Shown: in pieces, positions 1-9,059 of the stretch
Layout: every line of letters starts with the position of its first letter
Numbering within the stretch: the stretch's first letter is position 1
Source of the DNA: JAABRT01 sp038259155
Lineage (GTDB): Bacteria > Gemmatimonadota > Gemmatimonadetes > Gemmatimonadales > Gemmatimonadaceae
Direction: 5' to 3'
Assembly (NCBI GenBank): GCA_038259155.1
Contig: JBBSPE010000003.1
Span: forward strand, 1 to 64,000
Length of the DNA: 64,000 nucleotides
The notes under the pieces: model-generated
Database searches by the model: none
What the model saw: only the letters and a program-made list of their open reading frames with translations
What the model was told of the DNA's origin: nothing
Program-made: the position numbers and the translations under genes

Positions 1-3000
1 CCCGATGCCGATGTGGTGCGGGTGGTGTGGTCGCTCGTCCCGCCTGTCGCACTCGATGCGGAGTTCCCCCTCTTCTTCATCTATACCTCCGGCTCCACCG
101 GCAAGCCCAAGGGCGTGGTGCACGTCCACGGTGGCTGGACCGCCGGCGTGGCGCACACCATGGCCGTGAGCTTTGACGCGCAGCCCGGCGATGTGATGTA
201 TGTCGTGGCCGATCCGGGCTGGATCACGGGGCAGAGCTACATGATCAGCGCGGCACTGACCACGCGCGTCACCAGCGTGCTGGCTGAGGGCGCGCCGGTG
301 TTCCCGTCGGCGGGGCGATTCGCGTCCATCATCGAACGTTACGGCGTGAAGATCTTCAAGGCCGGCGTCACGTTCCTGAAGGCCGTGATGACCGACCCGC
401 AGAATGTCGAGGACGTGAGGCGCTACGACCTGTCCTCGCTGCGCGTGGCCACCTTCTGCGCCGAACCCACCTCGCCCACGGTGCAGGAGTTCGGGATGTC
501 GCTGCTCACGCCGTGGTACATCAACTCATACTGGGCCACAGAGCACGGCGGGATCGTGTGGACGCACTTCTTCGGGAATGGGGATTTTCCGTTGCGCGCG
601 GACGCGCATACGTATCCCCTCCCATGGGTGATGGGTGACGTCTGGTTGCCGGATGGCGCGCCGGATTCCAACGGCAGTGTGCCGGCGAGAGTCGCCGACA
701 TTGGAGAGAAGGGCGAGATCGTCATCACCGCGCCCTACCCATACCTCGCGCGCACCATCTGGGGCGACGTGAGCGGGTTTGCTGTGAAGGACAACGCCGT
801 CGTGCCCACGTGGCGTGGTGACGTCGACCGGTACACGAGCACCTACTGGAAGCGGTGGCAGGGCACGCTTGCGTACACGCAGGGCGATTTCGCGGTGCGC
901 CATCCCGATGGTGGCTTTTCGCTCCATGGACGCAGTGATGATGTCATCAACGTGTCCGGCCATCGCATGGGCACGGAAGAAATCGAAGGCGCTGTGCTGC
1001 GCGACAAGCAGCTCAACAAGGACTCCCCGATCGGCAACGTGATCGTGGTGGGCGCGCCGCATCGCGAGAAGGGACTCACCCCGCTTGCGTTCGTGACCCT
1101 CGCGCCGGGTCGCCGCCTCACGGCGGACGATCGCCGCCGCTTGATCGAGCTGGTGCGTCAGGAGAAGGGTGCCGTCGCGGTGCCGGAAGATTTCCTGGAG
1201 GTGCCGGCGTTCCCGGAAACACGCAGTGGCAAGTACGTGCGCCGGCTCGTGCGCGCGCTGGTGGAAGATCAGCCACCGGGCGATCTGAGCACGCTCCGCA
1301 ATCCGGAGTGCATCCCGGCACTGCAACGCGTCATTGACGAATGGAAGGCGCGCCAGCGGGTGCGGGAATCGCAGCGCATTCTTGAACACGGACGCTACTT
1401 CCGCGTGCAGTATCACCCGGTGGGCACGCGTGATGGCGTCGCCGTGCGGATGGCGCTCGTGACGGTCACCAATCCGCCGGTCAACGCGCTCAATGAGCGT
1501 GCGCTCGACGAACTCGTCACGGTGGTGGAGCATCTCAACCGACGCGAAGATGTCGCCGCGGTGGTCTTCACGGGCCAGGGCACGTCGTCCTTTGTTGCCG
1601 GCGCCGACATTCGCCAGCTGCTCGAAGATGTGCACACGGTCGAAGAGGCCGTGACCACGCCCAATGTGGCGCATCTCGCGTTCCGCACCATCGAGCGCAT
1701 GGCCAAGCCGTGTATCGCGGCGATCAATGGCGTGGCGCTGGGCGGCGGCATGGAGTTCGCCCTTGCCTGTCACGTGCGACTCGCCGAGCGCACGGCGTTG
1801 TTCGGTCAGCCGGAGATCCGACTGAACCTGCTGCCGGGGTACGGCGGTACGCAGCGACTCACGCGGCTGCTCGCCGATCGTGACGGCGTCGAAGGAATTG
1901 TGCAGGCCATTGAGATGCTGGTGGGTGGTCGCACGATTGACGCCGCCGAAGCGGCATCCGTGGGCGTGATCGATGAGGTCGTCCACGATGCCACTGATGT
2001 GGTGGCGCACGCGTCCGCGATGGTGCGCGACTTCGTGGCACACGGTGCGCGCAGCCGACTGGGCGCGCAGTTCGCGCAGGTGCAGGCGCGACGCGTGGCG
2101 TGGGAGAAGCCCGCTGCACTCGACCTGGATCCGGTGCTCTCGCTCGCGCCGGTCACACGCCTGCTCGCACAGGCGGAGCGTGTGGGACGTGCCGTGCACG
2201 TGGCCCGCGTGCTCGACGCGGTGCGTACCGGGTGGACGCAGGGGCTCGTGGCTGGTTTGGCGCACGAAGCGCGATTGTTTGCGGAAGCGGTGATTGATCC
2301 AGATGCGGGCAAGGCGGGCATTCGCGCCTTCTTTGATCGCGCCAGCGCGCCATTGCCAGTGCGGCGAGGAGCGCTGGTGGACACCGAACGCGAAGAAGCG
2401 CTTCGTGAGCGCGGTGCGTTGCTGCCGGTTGGCACGCCGTTCTTTCCGGGCCTTACGCCCATCCCGGAGTGGCAGTACGGCCTCGGTGTCATCAAGTCAC
2501 CCGACACCGGCGCGCCACACCACGGCGAGCCCAAGGATGTCGAGCATCAGGTCATCGTTCCCGTCGAGACGCCGGGCCCGAACGACGTTTTGCTGTACGT
2601 GCTGGCGTCAGAGGTGAACTTCAACGACATCTGGGCCATCACGGGCATTCCGGTATCGCCGTTCGACTCCCATGATCGCGATGTGCAGGTTACCGGTTCG
2701 GGCGGCGTGGGCCTGGTGGTGTCGCTCGGCGAAGCCGCCAAGGCCGACGGTCGTGTGCGCGTGGGCGACCTCGTGACCATCTACTCCGGACAGAGCTCGC
2801 TGCTCTCGCCCATGGCGGGGCGCGATCCCATGGCGGCCGACTTCCGCATTCAGGGTTACGAGACTTTCGAGGGCAGCCATCAGCAGTTCCTGCTCGTGCA
2901 GGCGCCGCAGTGTCATCCGCTGCCGCCGGACGTCACACTCGAAGCGGCTGGTTCGTACATCCTGAACCTTGGCACCGTGGTGCGTGCGTTGTTCACCACG

Positions 3001-4272
3001 TTGCAGATCACGGGCGGCCATACCATGTACGTGGAAGGCTCGGCCACCGGTACGGGGCTTGAGGCGCTCAAGACGGCCGTGGCCGCCGGCGTGCAGGTCA
3101 CGGGCTTGGTGTCCAGCGAGGAACGCGCGCAGTCGGTGCATGGCTACGGCGCGGTGGGGGCAATCAATCGTCGCGCACCGGCACTCAAGGACTGCTTCAC
3201 CATGGTGCCGGGCGACGCGGCCGGCATTGCCGCGTGGGAACAGGCCGGCGAACCGTTGCTCGACGCGTTCCGCGCCCAACACGAGGGGCGGCTTGCTGAC
3301 TACGTGGTCTCCCACGCCGGTGAGCAGTCGTTCCCGCGGAGCATGCAACTGCTGGCAGACGGTGGTGCCCTCACGTTCTACGGAGCGTCCACGGGCTATC
3401 ACTTCACCTTCGCCGGCAAGTCGGGCTCCGTGCCCGTGAACACCATGTACGAGCGCGCCCAGCTGCGCGCCGGTGAAGCCGTTTTGGTGTACTACGGACC
3501 GGGACTATCGCCGGACGCGTTGGTGGACCCGGTTGGCATCGAAGCCATCGAAGCTGCCGCCGCGCGGCGCGCCCGTATTGCGGTGGTGTGCTACAGCGAT
3601 GCACAGCGTGAGTTCGTGCGGTCGCTCGGATTCGGCGATCAGCTCGCGGGTGTGGTGGCGATTGATGAACTCCGACGCCGAGCCTCGGTGGATTTCGAGT
3701 GGCCCGAGACCATGCCTCCGCTGCCCGACGTTCGTCGTGATTCGGTGGCGTTCAAGGAAGCGGTGCGCGCATTTCAGGAGCGCACCATCAAGCCGCTCGG
3801 TCAGGCCGTCGGCAAGCTGCTGCGCTCGTCGGACAATCCGCGCGGCGCGCCGGACCTCGTCGTGGAACGCGCCGCGCACGATGCGCTCGCGGCATCCACC
3901 GCGCTCGTGCAACCGTTCAGCGGACGCGTGATCTACGCCGAAGATATGTCCGCGCGCCGCTACAGCTTCTACGCCCCGCAGGTCTGGATGCGCCAGCGCC
4001 GGATCCTGCTTCCTACGTGCAGCATTCTCGGCACTCACCTCTGCAACGCGTACGAGGTCGTTCGCATGAACCAGATGCTCGCCGCCGGTCAGCTCGATGT
4101 CACACCGCCAACCGTCGTTCCGTGGGACGCGCTGCCCGAAGCGCATCAGGCGATGTGGGAGAACCGACACGCGGGTGCGACCTACGTGGTGAACCACGCG
4201 CTGCCCGTTGCTGGCCTGCGGTCACGCGACGAGCTGTACGAAGCATGGGCGTCCACCGGGGCTGACGCATGA
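1..4272 (+). CDS. pcs: Propionyl-CoA synthase, trifunctional (5'-truncated by window edge)
   Basis: Converts 3-hydroxypropionate to propionyl-CoA by successive CoA ligation, dehydration to acryloyl-CoA and NADPH-dependent reduction. The reading frame is open from base 1 and shows 1,423 residues; known Pcs proteins have about 1,800, so roughly 400 N-terminal residues lie upstream. Visible domains in order: the acyl-CoA synthetase core and C-terminal part, with YTSGSTGKPKG at about residue 28, SDDVINVSGHRMG near 312 and the lysine of SGKYVRR at 411; a crotonase-type dehydratase at about 480-660, with GGGMEFA (Glu585) and QPEIRLNLLPGYGGTQRL (Glu605); and a medium-chain reductase of the crotonyl-CoA reductase type from about 840 to the end. 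This three-domain order is diagnostic for Pcs. The stop overlaps the mcr start as ATGA, so the two are translationally coupled. The family assignment is very secure; whether the host uses it for autotrophy or for assimilation is open. Confidence 0.95.
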   Translation, partial: PDADVVRVVWSLVPPVALDAEFPLFFIYTSGSTGKPKGVVHVHGGWTAGVAHTMAVSFDAQPGDVMYVVADPGWITGQSYMISAALTTRVTSVLAEGAPVFPSAGRFASIIERYGVKIFKAGVTFLKAVMTDPQNVEDVRRYDLSSLRVATFCAEPTSPTVQEFGMSLLTPWYINSYWATEHGGIVWTHFFGNGDFPLRADAHTYPLPWVMGDVWLPDGAPDSNGSVPARVADIGEKGEIVITAPYPYLARTIWGDVSGFAVKDNAVVPTWRGDVDRYTSTYWKRWQGTLAYTQGDFAVRHPDGGFSLHGRSDDVINVSGHRMGTEEIEGAVLRDKQLNKDSPIGNVIVVGAPHREKGLTPLAFVTLAPGRRLTADDRRRLIELVRQEKGAVAVPEDFLEVPAFPETRSGKYVRRLVRALVEDQPPGDLSTLRNPECIPALQRVIDEWKARQRVRESQRILEHGRYFRVQYHPVGTRDGVAVRMALVTVTNPPVNALNERALDELVTVVEHLNRREDVAAVVFTGQGTSSFVAGADIRQLLEDVHTVEEAVTTPNVAHLAFRTIERMAKPCIAAINGVALGGGMEFALACHVRLAERTALFGQPEIRLNLLPGYGGTQRLTRLLADRDGVEGIVQAIEMLVGGRTIDAAEAASVGVIDEVVHDATDVVAHASAMVRDFVAHGARSRLGAQFAQVQARRVAWEKPAALDLDPVLSLAPVTRLLAQAERVGRAVHVARVLDAVRTGWTQGLVAGLAHEARLFAEAVIDPDAGKAGIRAFFDRASAPLPVRRGALVDTEREEALRERGALLPVGTPFFPGLTPIPEWQYGLGVIKSPDTGAPHHGEPKDVEHQVIVPVETPGPNDVLLYVLASEVNFNDIWAITGIPVSPFDSHDRDVQVTGSGGVGLVVSLGEAAKADGRVRVGDLVTIYSGQSSLLSPMAGRDPMAADFRIQGYETFEGSHQQFLLVQAPQCHPLPPDVTLEAAGSYILNLGTVVRALFTTLQITGGHTMYVEGSATGTGLEALKTAVAAGVQVTGLVSSEERAQSVHGYGAVGAINRRAPALKDCFTMVPGDAAGIAAWEQAGEPLLDAFRAQHEGRLADYVVSHAGEQSFPRSMQLLADGGALTFYGASTGYHFTFAGKSGSVPVNTMYERAQLRAGEAVLVYYGPGLSPDALVDPVGIEAIEAAAARRARIAVVCYSDAQREFVRSLGFGDQLAGVVAIDELRRRASVDFEWPETMPPLPDVRRDSVAFKEAVRAFQERTIKPLGQAVGKLLRSSDNPRGAPDLVVERAAHDALAASTALVQPFSGRVIYAEDMSARRYSFYAPQVWMRQRRILLPTCSILGTHLCNAYEVVRMNQMLAAGQLDVTPPTVVPWDALPEAHQAMWENRHAGATYVVNHALPVAGLRSRDELYEAWASTGADA

Positions 4273-7200
4273 GTGCGAGCAAGGAGAGCGGGTCCGGCGA
4301 CCGGCGACGCACGGCACGCGGTCGCCTCGCCGGCAAGGTGGTGCTCGTCACGGGCGCAGCCGGCAACATCGGCATGCAGATCTCGCGGCAGATGCTGCGG
4401 GAAGGCGCTACGCTCGTGATGAGTGGTCGCGATCAGGAGCGGTTGGACAGCGCCAAGGCCGCGTTGCGCGAGGAGACGCGCGCGCCGGCCAATCGCATCG
4501 TCACCGTGGTATTCGAGGGGGGTGAACCCGGACAGGTGCGGGTGGGCATTGAACAGATCATGACGCGCTGCGGTCGGATTGATGTGCTTGTGAACAATGC
4601 CGGCTCAGCAGGCCCCAAGTGCCGGCTGCGCGACATCCCGTTCACGCAGGGGGAGTTGCACGCGCTGGCCGAGGTGGGCATTGTGGAGCGCGAAACGGTC
4701 GGTGATGCCGCACGCAGCCTGTTCGGCATCGCATGGAACCTCGTTCGCGCCGTTGTGCCGCACATGGAGGCGGGCAGCGCCATCATCAATGTCTCCACCA
4801 TTTTTTCGCGCACCAAGTACTACGGGCGTGCCGCGTACGTTGTCCCAAAGGCGGCGCTCAACAGCTTCTCACGTCAGCTCGCGCTCGAGGTGGGGCCGCT
4901 GGGCATTCGTGTGAATACCGTGTTTCCCGGACCCATCCGGTCTGAGCGCATTCGCACGGTCTTCTCGGCCATGGACAAGCTGCGCCATGTGGAGGACGGC
5001 ACCACGGCGGACGAGAACTTCGGGCTCATGACGTTGGCGCGCTCGGTGGACGGCCAACCACCGGAGCGCACCTTTCCGTCGGTTGAGGACGTCGCGAACA
5101 CGATCCTGTTTCTCGCCACGGACGAGTCGGCGGCATTCAACGGGCACAACTTTGAAGTCACCCACGGCATGCAGGTGCGACAGGAATCGCGCAGCACGTG
5201 GGTGTCGCGTCCGGAGCTGCGCACGGTGGACGGCACCGGCGTGCGCGTGCTGCTGGCGGCGGGTGATCAGGTCAAGCACGTGTTGACCGTAGCGCGCGTG
5301 CAGGCCGAATGTGGTGCCGAAGTCGTGCTGGGTCTTGGTTCCGAAGAAGGGGTGCAGGCGGCGCAGGAGGCGCTGGGCAACAGTGCCGTGGACCGTCGTA
5401 TCCGGCCCGCGCTGCTCGACCGCATGCGTCCCGAGACGGTTGAAGCGCTCTTCGCATCCATGCAGGACGAGTCGCTCGTGGTCCACCGGGCCATCATCAT
5501 GCCCGCGTTCGGCGCGTGGCGGTTCCGCGGGCGGTTTACCGACGCGTCCGACAGCGATGTGTCCGCCTTCATCGACGGCGAACTCGCCGGCACGATGCTG
5601 TTGGCGCGCGCGCTCACCGTGTACTGGAAGGACGTCGAGGAGTTGCTGGGCGCGAGCCCGAGCGTGGTGTTCATGACGAACGCGGATGACGGCGCCGGCA
5701 ACATGTACGCCGACGTGCTGCGCGCCGCCGTGGAGGAACTGTGCCGCGTGTGGCGCGACGAAACGGAGGTCCAGCAGGCGAGTGGCGAACGACTGTATGA
5801 GGAATGGTCCAACCAGATGATCCGCTGGGGCAACAACGAGGACGAGGAGGTGCCGTTTGCCGCGGGCCAGTCGGCGCGACTGCTGTACACCAATCGCCGT
5901 ATCCGACAGGTGAATCTGTACCTTCCCTACTCCATTGCCGAGGCCACGGGTGCGCGCAAGGCCAGCTTCGGATGGATGGAGAATGTCATCGGCTTGCATC
6001 TGGGCAAGGTCGCGCTCATCACCGGTGGATCAGCCGGTATCGGTGGCCAGCTCGCGCGACTGCTTGCCATCGGTGGTGCGCGCGTGATGCTCGTCGCGCG
6101 ACGCGCCGACCAGCTGGCCTCCATGCGCGATGGCATCGTGGGCGAACTGCAGGACATCGGCTACCATGACGCCGCTGATCGCGTGCAGTGCGTCGCGGAC
6201 GTGGATGTTGCCCACGAACCCAGCCTGCGACGCGCCGTTGACGAGACGCTCGCTGCGTTCGGACGCGTGGACTACCTGGTGAACAACGCCGGTGTCGCCG
6301 GTGCCGAGCAGATGGTGGTGGACATGGATGTCGCGGCGTGGCGCAACACGCTGCAGGCAAATCTGGTGTCCAACTTCTCGCTGATTGAGAAGGTGGTGCC
6401 CATCATGAAGAAGCAGGGCAGTGGCTACATCCTCAACGTGTCATCGTACTTTGGCGGTGAGAAGTACATCGCCGTGCCGTATCCCAATCGCGCCGACTAC
6501 GCCGTGTCCAAGGCCGGACAGCGTGCCCTCACGGAGAACCTCGCCCGTTTCGTGGGCCCCGAGATTCAGGTCAATGCCATCGCACCCGGTCCCGTGGATG
6601 GCGATCGGCTGCGCGGCGTGGACGGCAAGCCCGGTCTCTTCGCGCGTCGCGGTCGGCTCATTCTGGAGAACAAGCGTCTCAACTCGATCTACAAGGCGGT
6701 CATCGAGTCGCTGCGCAAGGGCGCGGATGTCGCGGCCGTGCTCGCGCTGTTGGCCAGCAACGACCTTGACGCGCTCGCTACCGATGCGTCGGCACCAGCG
6801 CCGCTCCGCGCCTTCGCCGAACGGCAGCGTGCCGCTGCGCTGGCCGCGGACAGCGAGGCGACCTGCGGACAGTTCGCGATGACGCGCAGCATCGCCCAGC
6901 GTCTCGTGAATCGCCTGCGGCTTGGCGGTCGGTTCCTGGCGCTGCCGGCCGACGCTCCGGCGTTCGACGACGCATGGCTGCTTGGCATTCCGGAGCCGGG
7001 CGAGCCGTTCCTCAATCAGGAGGACATCGATCGCGAAGCGGACAAGATTGGCAAAGGCGTGCTCAGCATGCTGCACTTGCGCAACATGCCGAGCGAACAC
7101 GAGGTCGCCTTGGCGACGGTGTACTTCCTGGCGGACCGCGCGGTCTCCGGCGAAACGTTCCAACCGTCCGGTGGACTGCATCAGGAACGCACCATCACGG

Positions 7201-7970
7201 AGCGCGAGCTCTTCGGTCGGGCGAAGCCGGAGCGTGTGGCACGCATGCGGGAGCAGACGATCTGGCTGGTGGGTGACTACTTGTACCCGCATCTCGCGCG
7301 CGCGGCCCGCCTCGCGCTCGAGTACAGTCACGTTGGGCGCATCATGTTGCTCACCAAAACCGAGGAGTCCGCCGAGAAGCTCAAGGATCTCTTGCGTATT
7401 GTGCTGGGCAACGATCGCCTGCACAGTATCGTGGTGGGGGACGACCTTGAGGCCGGCATGGACGAAGCCCTGCGTGTGGCTGGACCGCCCGCCGCGGTGG
7501 TGTCCACGCCGTTCACGCCGCTGCCGCGCGAGCTCTTCCACGCCGACGGCTCGGCAGCGCTTGATGCCGAAGGATTCCGCCAGTTGGTCGAGGCGCACCT
7601 CACGCATCATTTCCGGGTAGCCCGCAAGGTCTCCCTCTTTGACAACGTGCGCCTGGTGCTCGTCTCGCCCGACGTGCCGGTGCACCCGTCCCACGCCGAG
7701 TTCGCGTTGGCCAACTTCGTGAAGACCACACTGCATGCGCTCACGGCCACGCTCGGCGTTGAAAATGAGCGGCTCGTCCATGGCATTCCCGTGAACCAGA
7801 TCAACCTCACGCGACGTGTGCGTTCGGAGGAACCACGTGACGCGCGGGAGCAGGCCGAAGAGCAGGAGCGATTCGCCCATGCGGTGCTGCTCGCCAGCGC
7901 CCCGTTGCCCGATCAGGAAGACAGCCGCTACCGGTCGCGTATCTATCGCGGGTTGGCCATCACCGTCTGA
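4269..7970 (+). CDS. mcr: Malonyl-CoA reductase, bifunctional (two tandem SDR halves)
   Basis: Reduces malonyl-CoA to malonate semialdehyde and then to 3-hydroxypropionate with NADPH. At 1,233 aa it matches the Chloroflexus enzyme (about 1,220 aa) end to end. The N-terminal SDR half has TGAAGNIG at 28-35 and the catalytic pair Tyr190/Lys194 (YVVPK); in Chloroflexus this half does the second reduction. The C-terminal SDR half begins near 580 with TGGSAGIGG at 585 and has Tyr744/Lys748 (DYAVSK); in Chloroflexus it reduces malonyl-CoA. The C-terminus (EEPRD, then a YRGLAITV ending) closely resembles the Chloroflexus protein as I remember it. The ATG shares four bases with the pcs stop. Both halves keep their nucleotide-binding loop and catalytic residues, so both reactions should be active. 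Confidence 0.96.
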   Translation: MSASKESGSGDRRRTARGRLAGKVVLVTGAAGNIGMQISRQMLREGATLVMSGRDQERLDSAKAALREETRAPANRIVTVVFEGGEPGQVRVGIEQIMTRCGRIDVLVNNAGSAGPKCRLRDIPFTQGELHALAEVGIVERETVGDAARSLFGIAWNLVRAVVPHMEAGSAIINVSTIFSRTKYYGRAAYVVPKAALNSFSRQLALEVGPLGIRVNTVFPGPIRSERIRTVFSAMDKLRHVEDGTTADENFGLMTLARSVDGQPPERTFPSVEDVANTILFLATDESAAFNGHNFEVTHGMQVRQESRSTWVSRPELRTVDGTGVRVLLAAGDQVKHVLTVARVQAECGAEVVLGLGSEEGVQAAQEALGNSAVDRRIRPALLDRMRPETVEALFASMQDESLVVHRAIIMPAFGAWRFRGRFTDASDSDVSAFIDGELAGTMLLARALTVYWKDVEELLGASPSVVFMTNADDGAGNMYADVLRAAVEELCRVWRDETEVQQASGERLYEEWSNQMIRWGNNEDEEVPFAAGQSARLLYTNRRIRQVNLYLPYSIAEATGARKASFGWMENVIGLHLGKVALITGGSAGIGGQLARLLAIGGARVMLVARRADQLASMRDGIVGELQDIGYHDAADRVQCVADVDVAHEPSLRRAVDETLAAFGRVDYLVNNAGVAGAEQMVVDMDVAAWRNTLQANLVSNFSLIEKVVPIMKKQGSGYILNVSSYFGGEKYIAVPYPNRADYAVSKAGQRALTENLARFVGPEIQVNAIAPGPVDGDRLRGVDGKPGLFARRGRLILENKRLNSIYKAVIESLRKGADVAAVLALLASNDLDALATDASAPAPLRAFAERQRAAALAADSEATCGQFAMTRSIAQRLVNRLRLGGRFLALPADAPAFDDAWLLGIPEPGEPFLNQEDIDREADKIGKGVLSMLHLRNMPSEHEVALATVYFLADRAVSGETFQPSGGLHQERTITERELFGRAKPERVARMREQTIWLVGDYLYPHLARAARLALEYSHVGRIMLLTKTEESAEKLKDLLRIVLGNDRLHSIVVGDDLEAGMDEALRVAGPPAAVVSTPFTPLPRELFHADGSAALDAEGFRQLVEAHLTHHFRVARKVSLFDNVRLVLVSPDVPVHPSHAEFALANFVKTTLHALTATLGVENERLVHGIPVNQINLTRRVRSEEPRDAREQAEEQERFAHAVLLASAPLPDQEDSRYRSRIYRGLAITV

Positions 7971-8001
7971 CGTTGCCGGGCCTGAGGCAGGGCACCTGAA
8001 T

Positions 8002-8027
8002 GCCGCCGTCCCCGATCCGGGGGCGGC
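8002..8027 (+). terminator. Possible terminator hairpin after mcr
   Basis: GCCGCC plus CCC pairs with GGG plus GGCGGC around a short loop, with a two-base bulge in the left arm. It lies 30 bases after the mcr stop and ends 33 bases before the next start. There is no T-run, so factor-independent termination is uncertain. Confidence 0.4.
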
Positions 8028-8060
8028 GAAACGGGTGTGGCGGCGGTTATGTTTGGTCGC

Positions 8061-9059
8061 ATGAACGACGTCATCGCGCTCGCCACCGAATTGTTGTCTG
8101 TGGACTCCTCCACGGGTCGCGAACGCGATGCCGTGGACCTTGTCGGCCGCTGGCTTGTTGCGCGCGGCTGGAATGTCACGATGCAGGAGGTCGAGCCCGG
8201 CCGCAGCAACGTGTGGGCCACGCGGGCCGGTGGCGGGGTGACACTCTCCACCCATCTCGATACGGTACCGCCGTATGTGTCGCCACGACTCGCCGGGAAC
8301 CGGCTGTACGGACGGGGGGCATGCGACGCCAAGGGCATCGCAGCGGCCATGCTCGTGGCCGCGCAGACGTTGGCCGAGGCGGGCGAGGAGCGGGTCGATC
8401 TGCTCTTCGTTGTGGGTGAGGAAAAGGGCTCACCGGGCGCCCGCGCCGCGAACCGGCTACCGGCCACCAGCCGATGGTTGGTGAACGGTGAACCCACGGA
8501 AAGCCGACTGGCCTCAGGCGCCAAGGGTGCGCAGCGCGTGATCGTGCGTGTGCGGGGGCGTGAGGCCCATTCGGCGTATCCGCACCTCGGGTCGAGCGCG
8601 CTCGATCCGCTCCTCGAACTCCTGCCGAAGCTGCGTGATCTGCCGCTGCCGGTAGACGAGACGCTCGGCGCCACCACCTGCAATGTCGGCGTACTGCGTG
8701 CCGGCAGCGAAGCAAACGTCAGTCCCGGCCTTGCCGAGGCGGAGATCATGATCCGGCTGGTGGGTCCCGTGGAGCCGGTCCGCGATGCCTTCGAGCGCTG
8801 GGCCGAGGGACAGGCGGAGCTGGAGTGGGGCTCGTTCATTCCGGCGCAGCACTTCCACACGATTGACGGATTCGACGTCGCGCCCATGGCGTATACGTCA
8901 GACATCCCGCTGCTGGGACGCTGGGGCACGCCGCTCCTGTACGGACCCGGCTCCATTCACGTGGCGCATACGCCCGACGAGTACATCGATCTGGATGAAC
9001 TCCGCCGTGCCGTGGACGCCTATATGCGCATCGCCACTGAACTGCTCGCGACCCCATGA
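8061..9059 (+). CDS. M20 family metallo-deacylase, probable succinyl-diaminopimelate desuccinylase
   Basis: A 332-residue dinuclear-zinc amidase of the DapE/ArgE/LysK group. Zinc-ligand motifs are visible: THLDTVPP (His65), YGRGACDAKG, VGEEKG with the catalytic Glu pair, and a late HVAHTPDEY histidine. It starts an operon with asd, lysC, dapB, dapA and dapD. Since dapD makes succinylated intermediates, the simplest role is removal of succinate from N-succinyl-LL-diaminopimelate. Its short length and the GRGACDAKG style also resemble LysK/ArgE, so acetylornithine deacetylase is the main alternative. I chose ATG 8061 because MNDVIALATELLS fits M20 N-termini; an in-frame GTG at 8037 and ATG at 8049 would add residues unlike the family. 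A TATGTT box ends 7 nt before this ATG. Confidence 0.8.
   Translation: MNDVIALATELLSVDSSTGRERDAVDLVGRWLVARGWNVTMQEVEPGRSNVWATRAGGGVTLSTHLDTVPPYVSPRLAGNRLYGRGACDAKGIAAAMLVAAQTLAEAGEERVDLLFVVGEEKGSPGARAANRLPATSRWLVNGEPTESRLASGAKGAQRVIVRVRGREAHSAYPHLGSSALDPLLELLPKLRDLPLPVDETLGATTCNVGVLRAGSEANVSPGLAEAEIMIRLVGPVEPVRDAFERWAEGQAELEWGSFIPAQHFHTIDGFDVAPMAYTSDIPLLGRWGTPLLYGPGSIHVAHTPDEYIDLDELRRAVDAYMRIATELLATP

Noticed and set aside
526..2265. 579-codon minus-strand frame
   Set aside because: Antisense to pcs, where the + strand frame has complete catalytic motifs.
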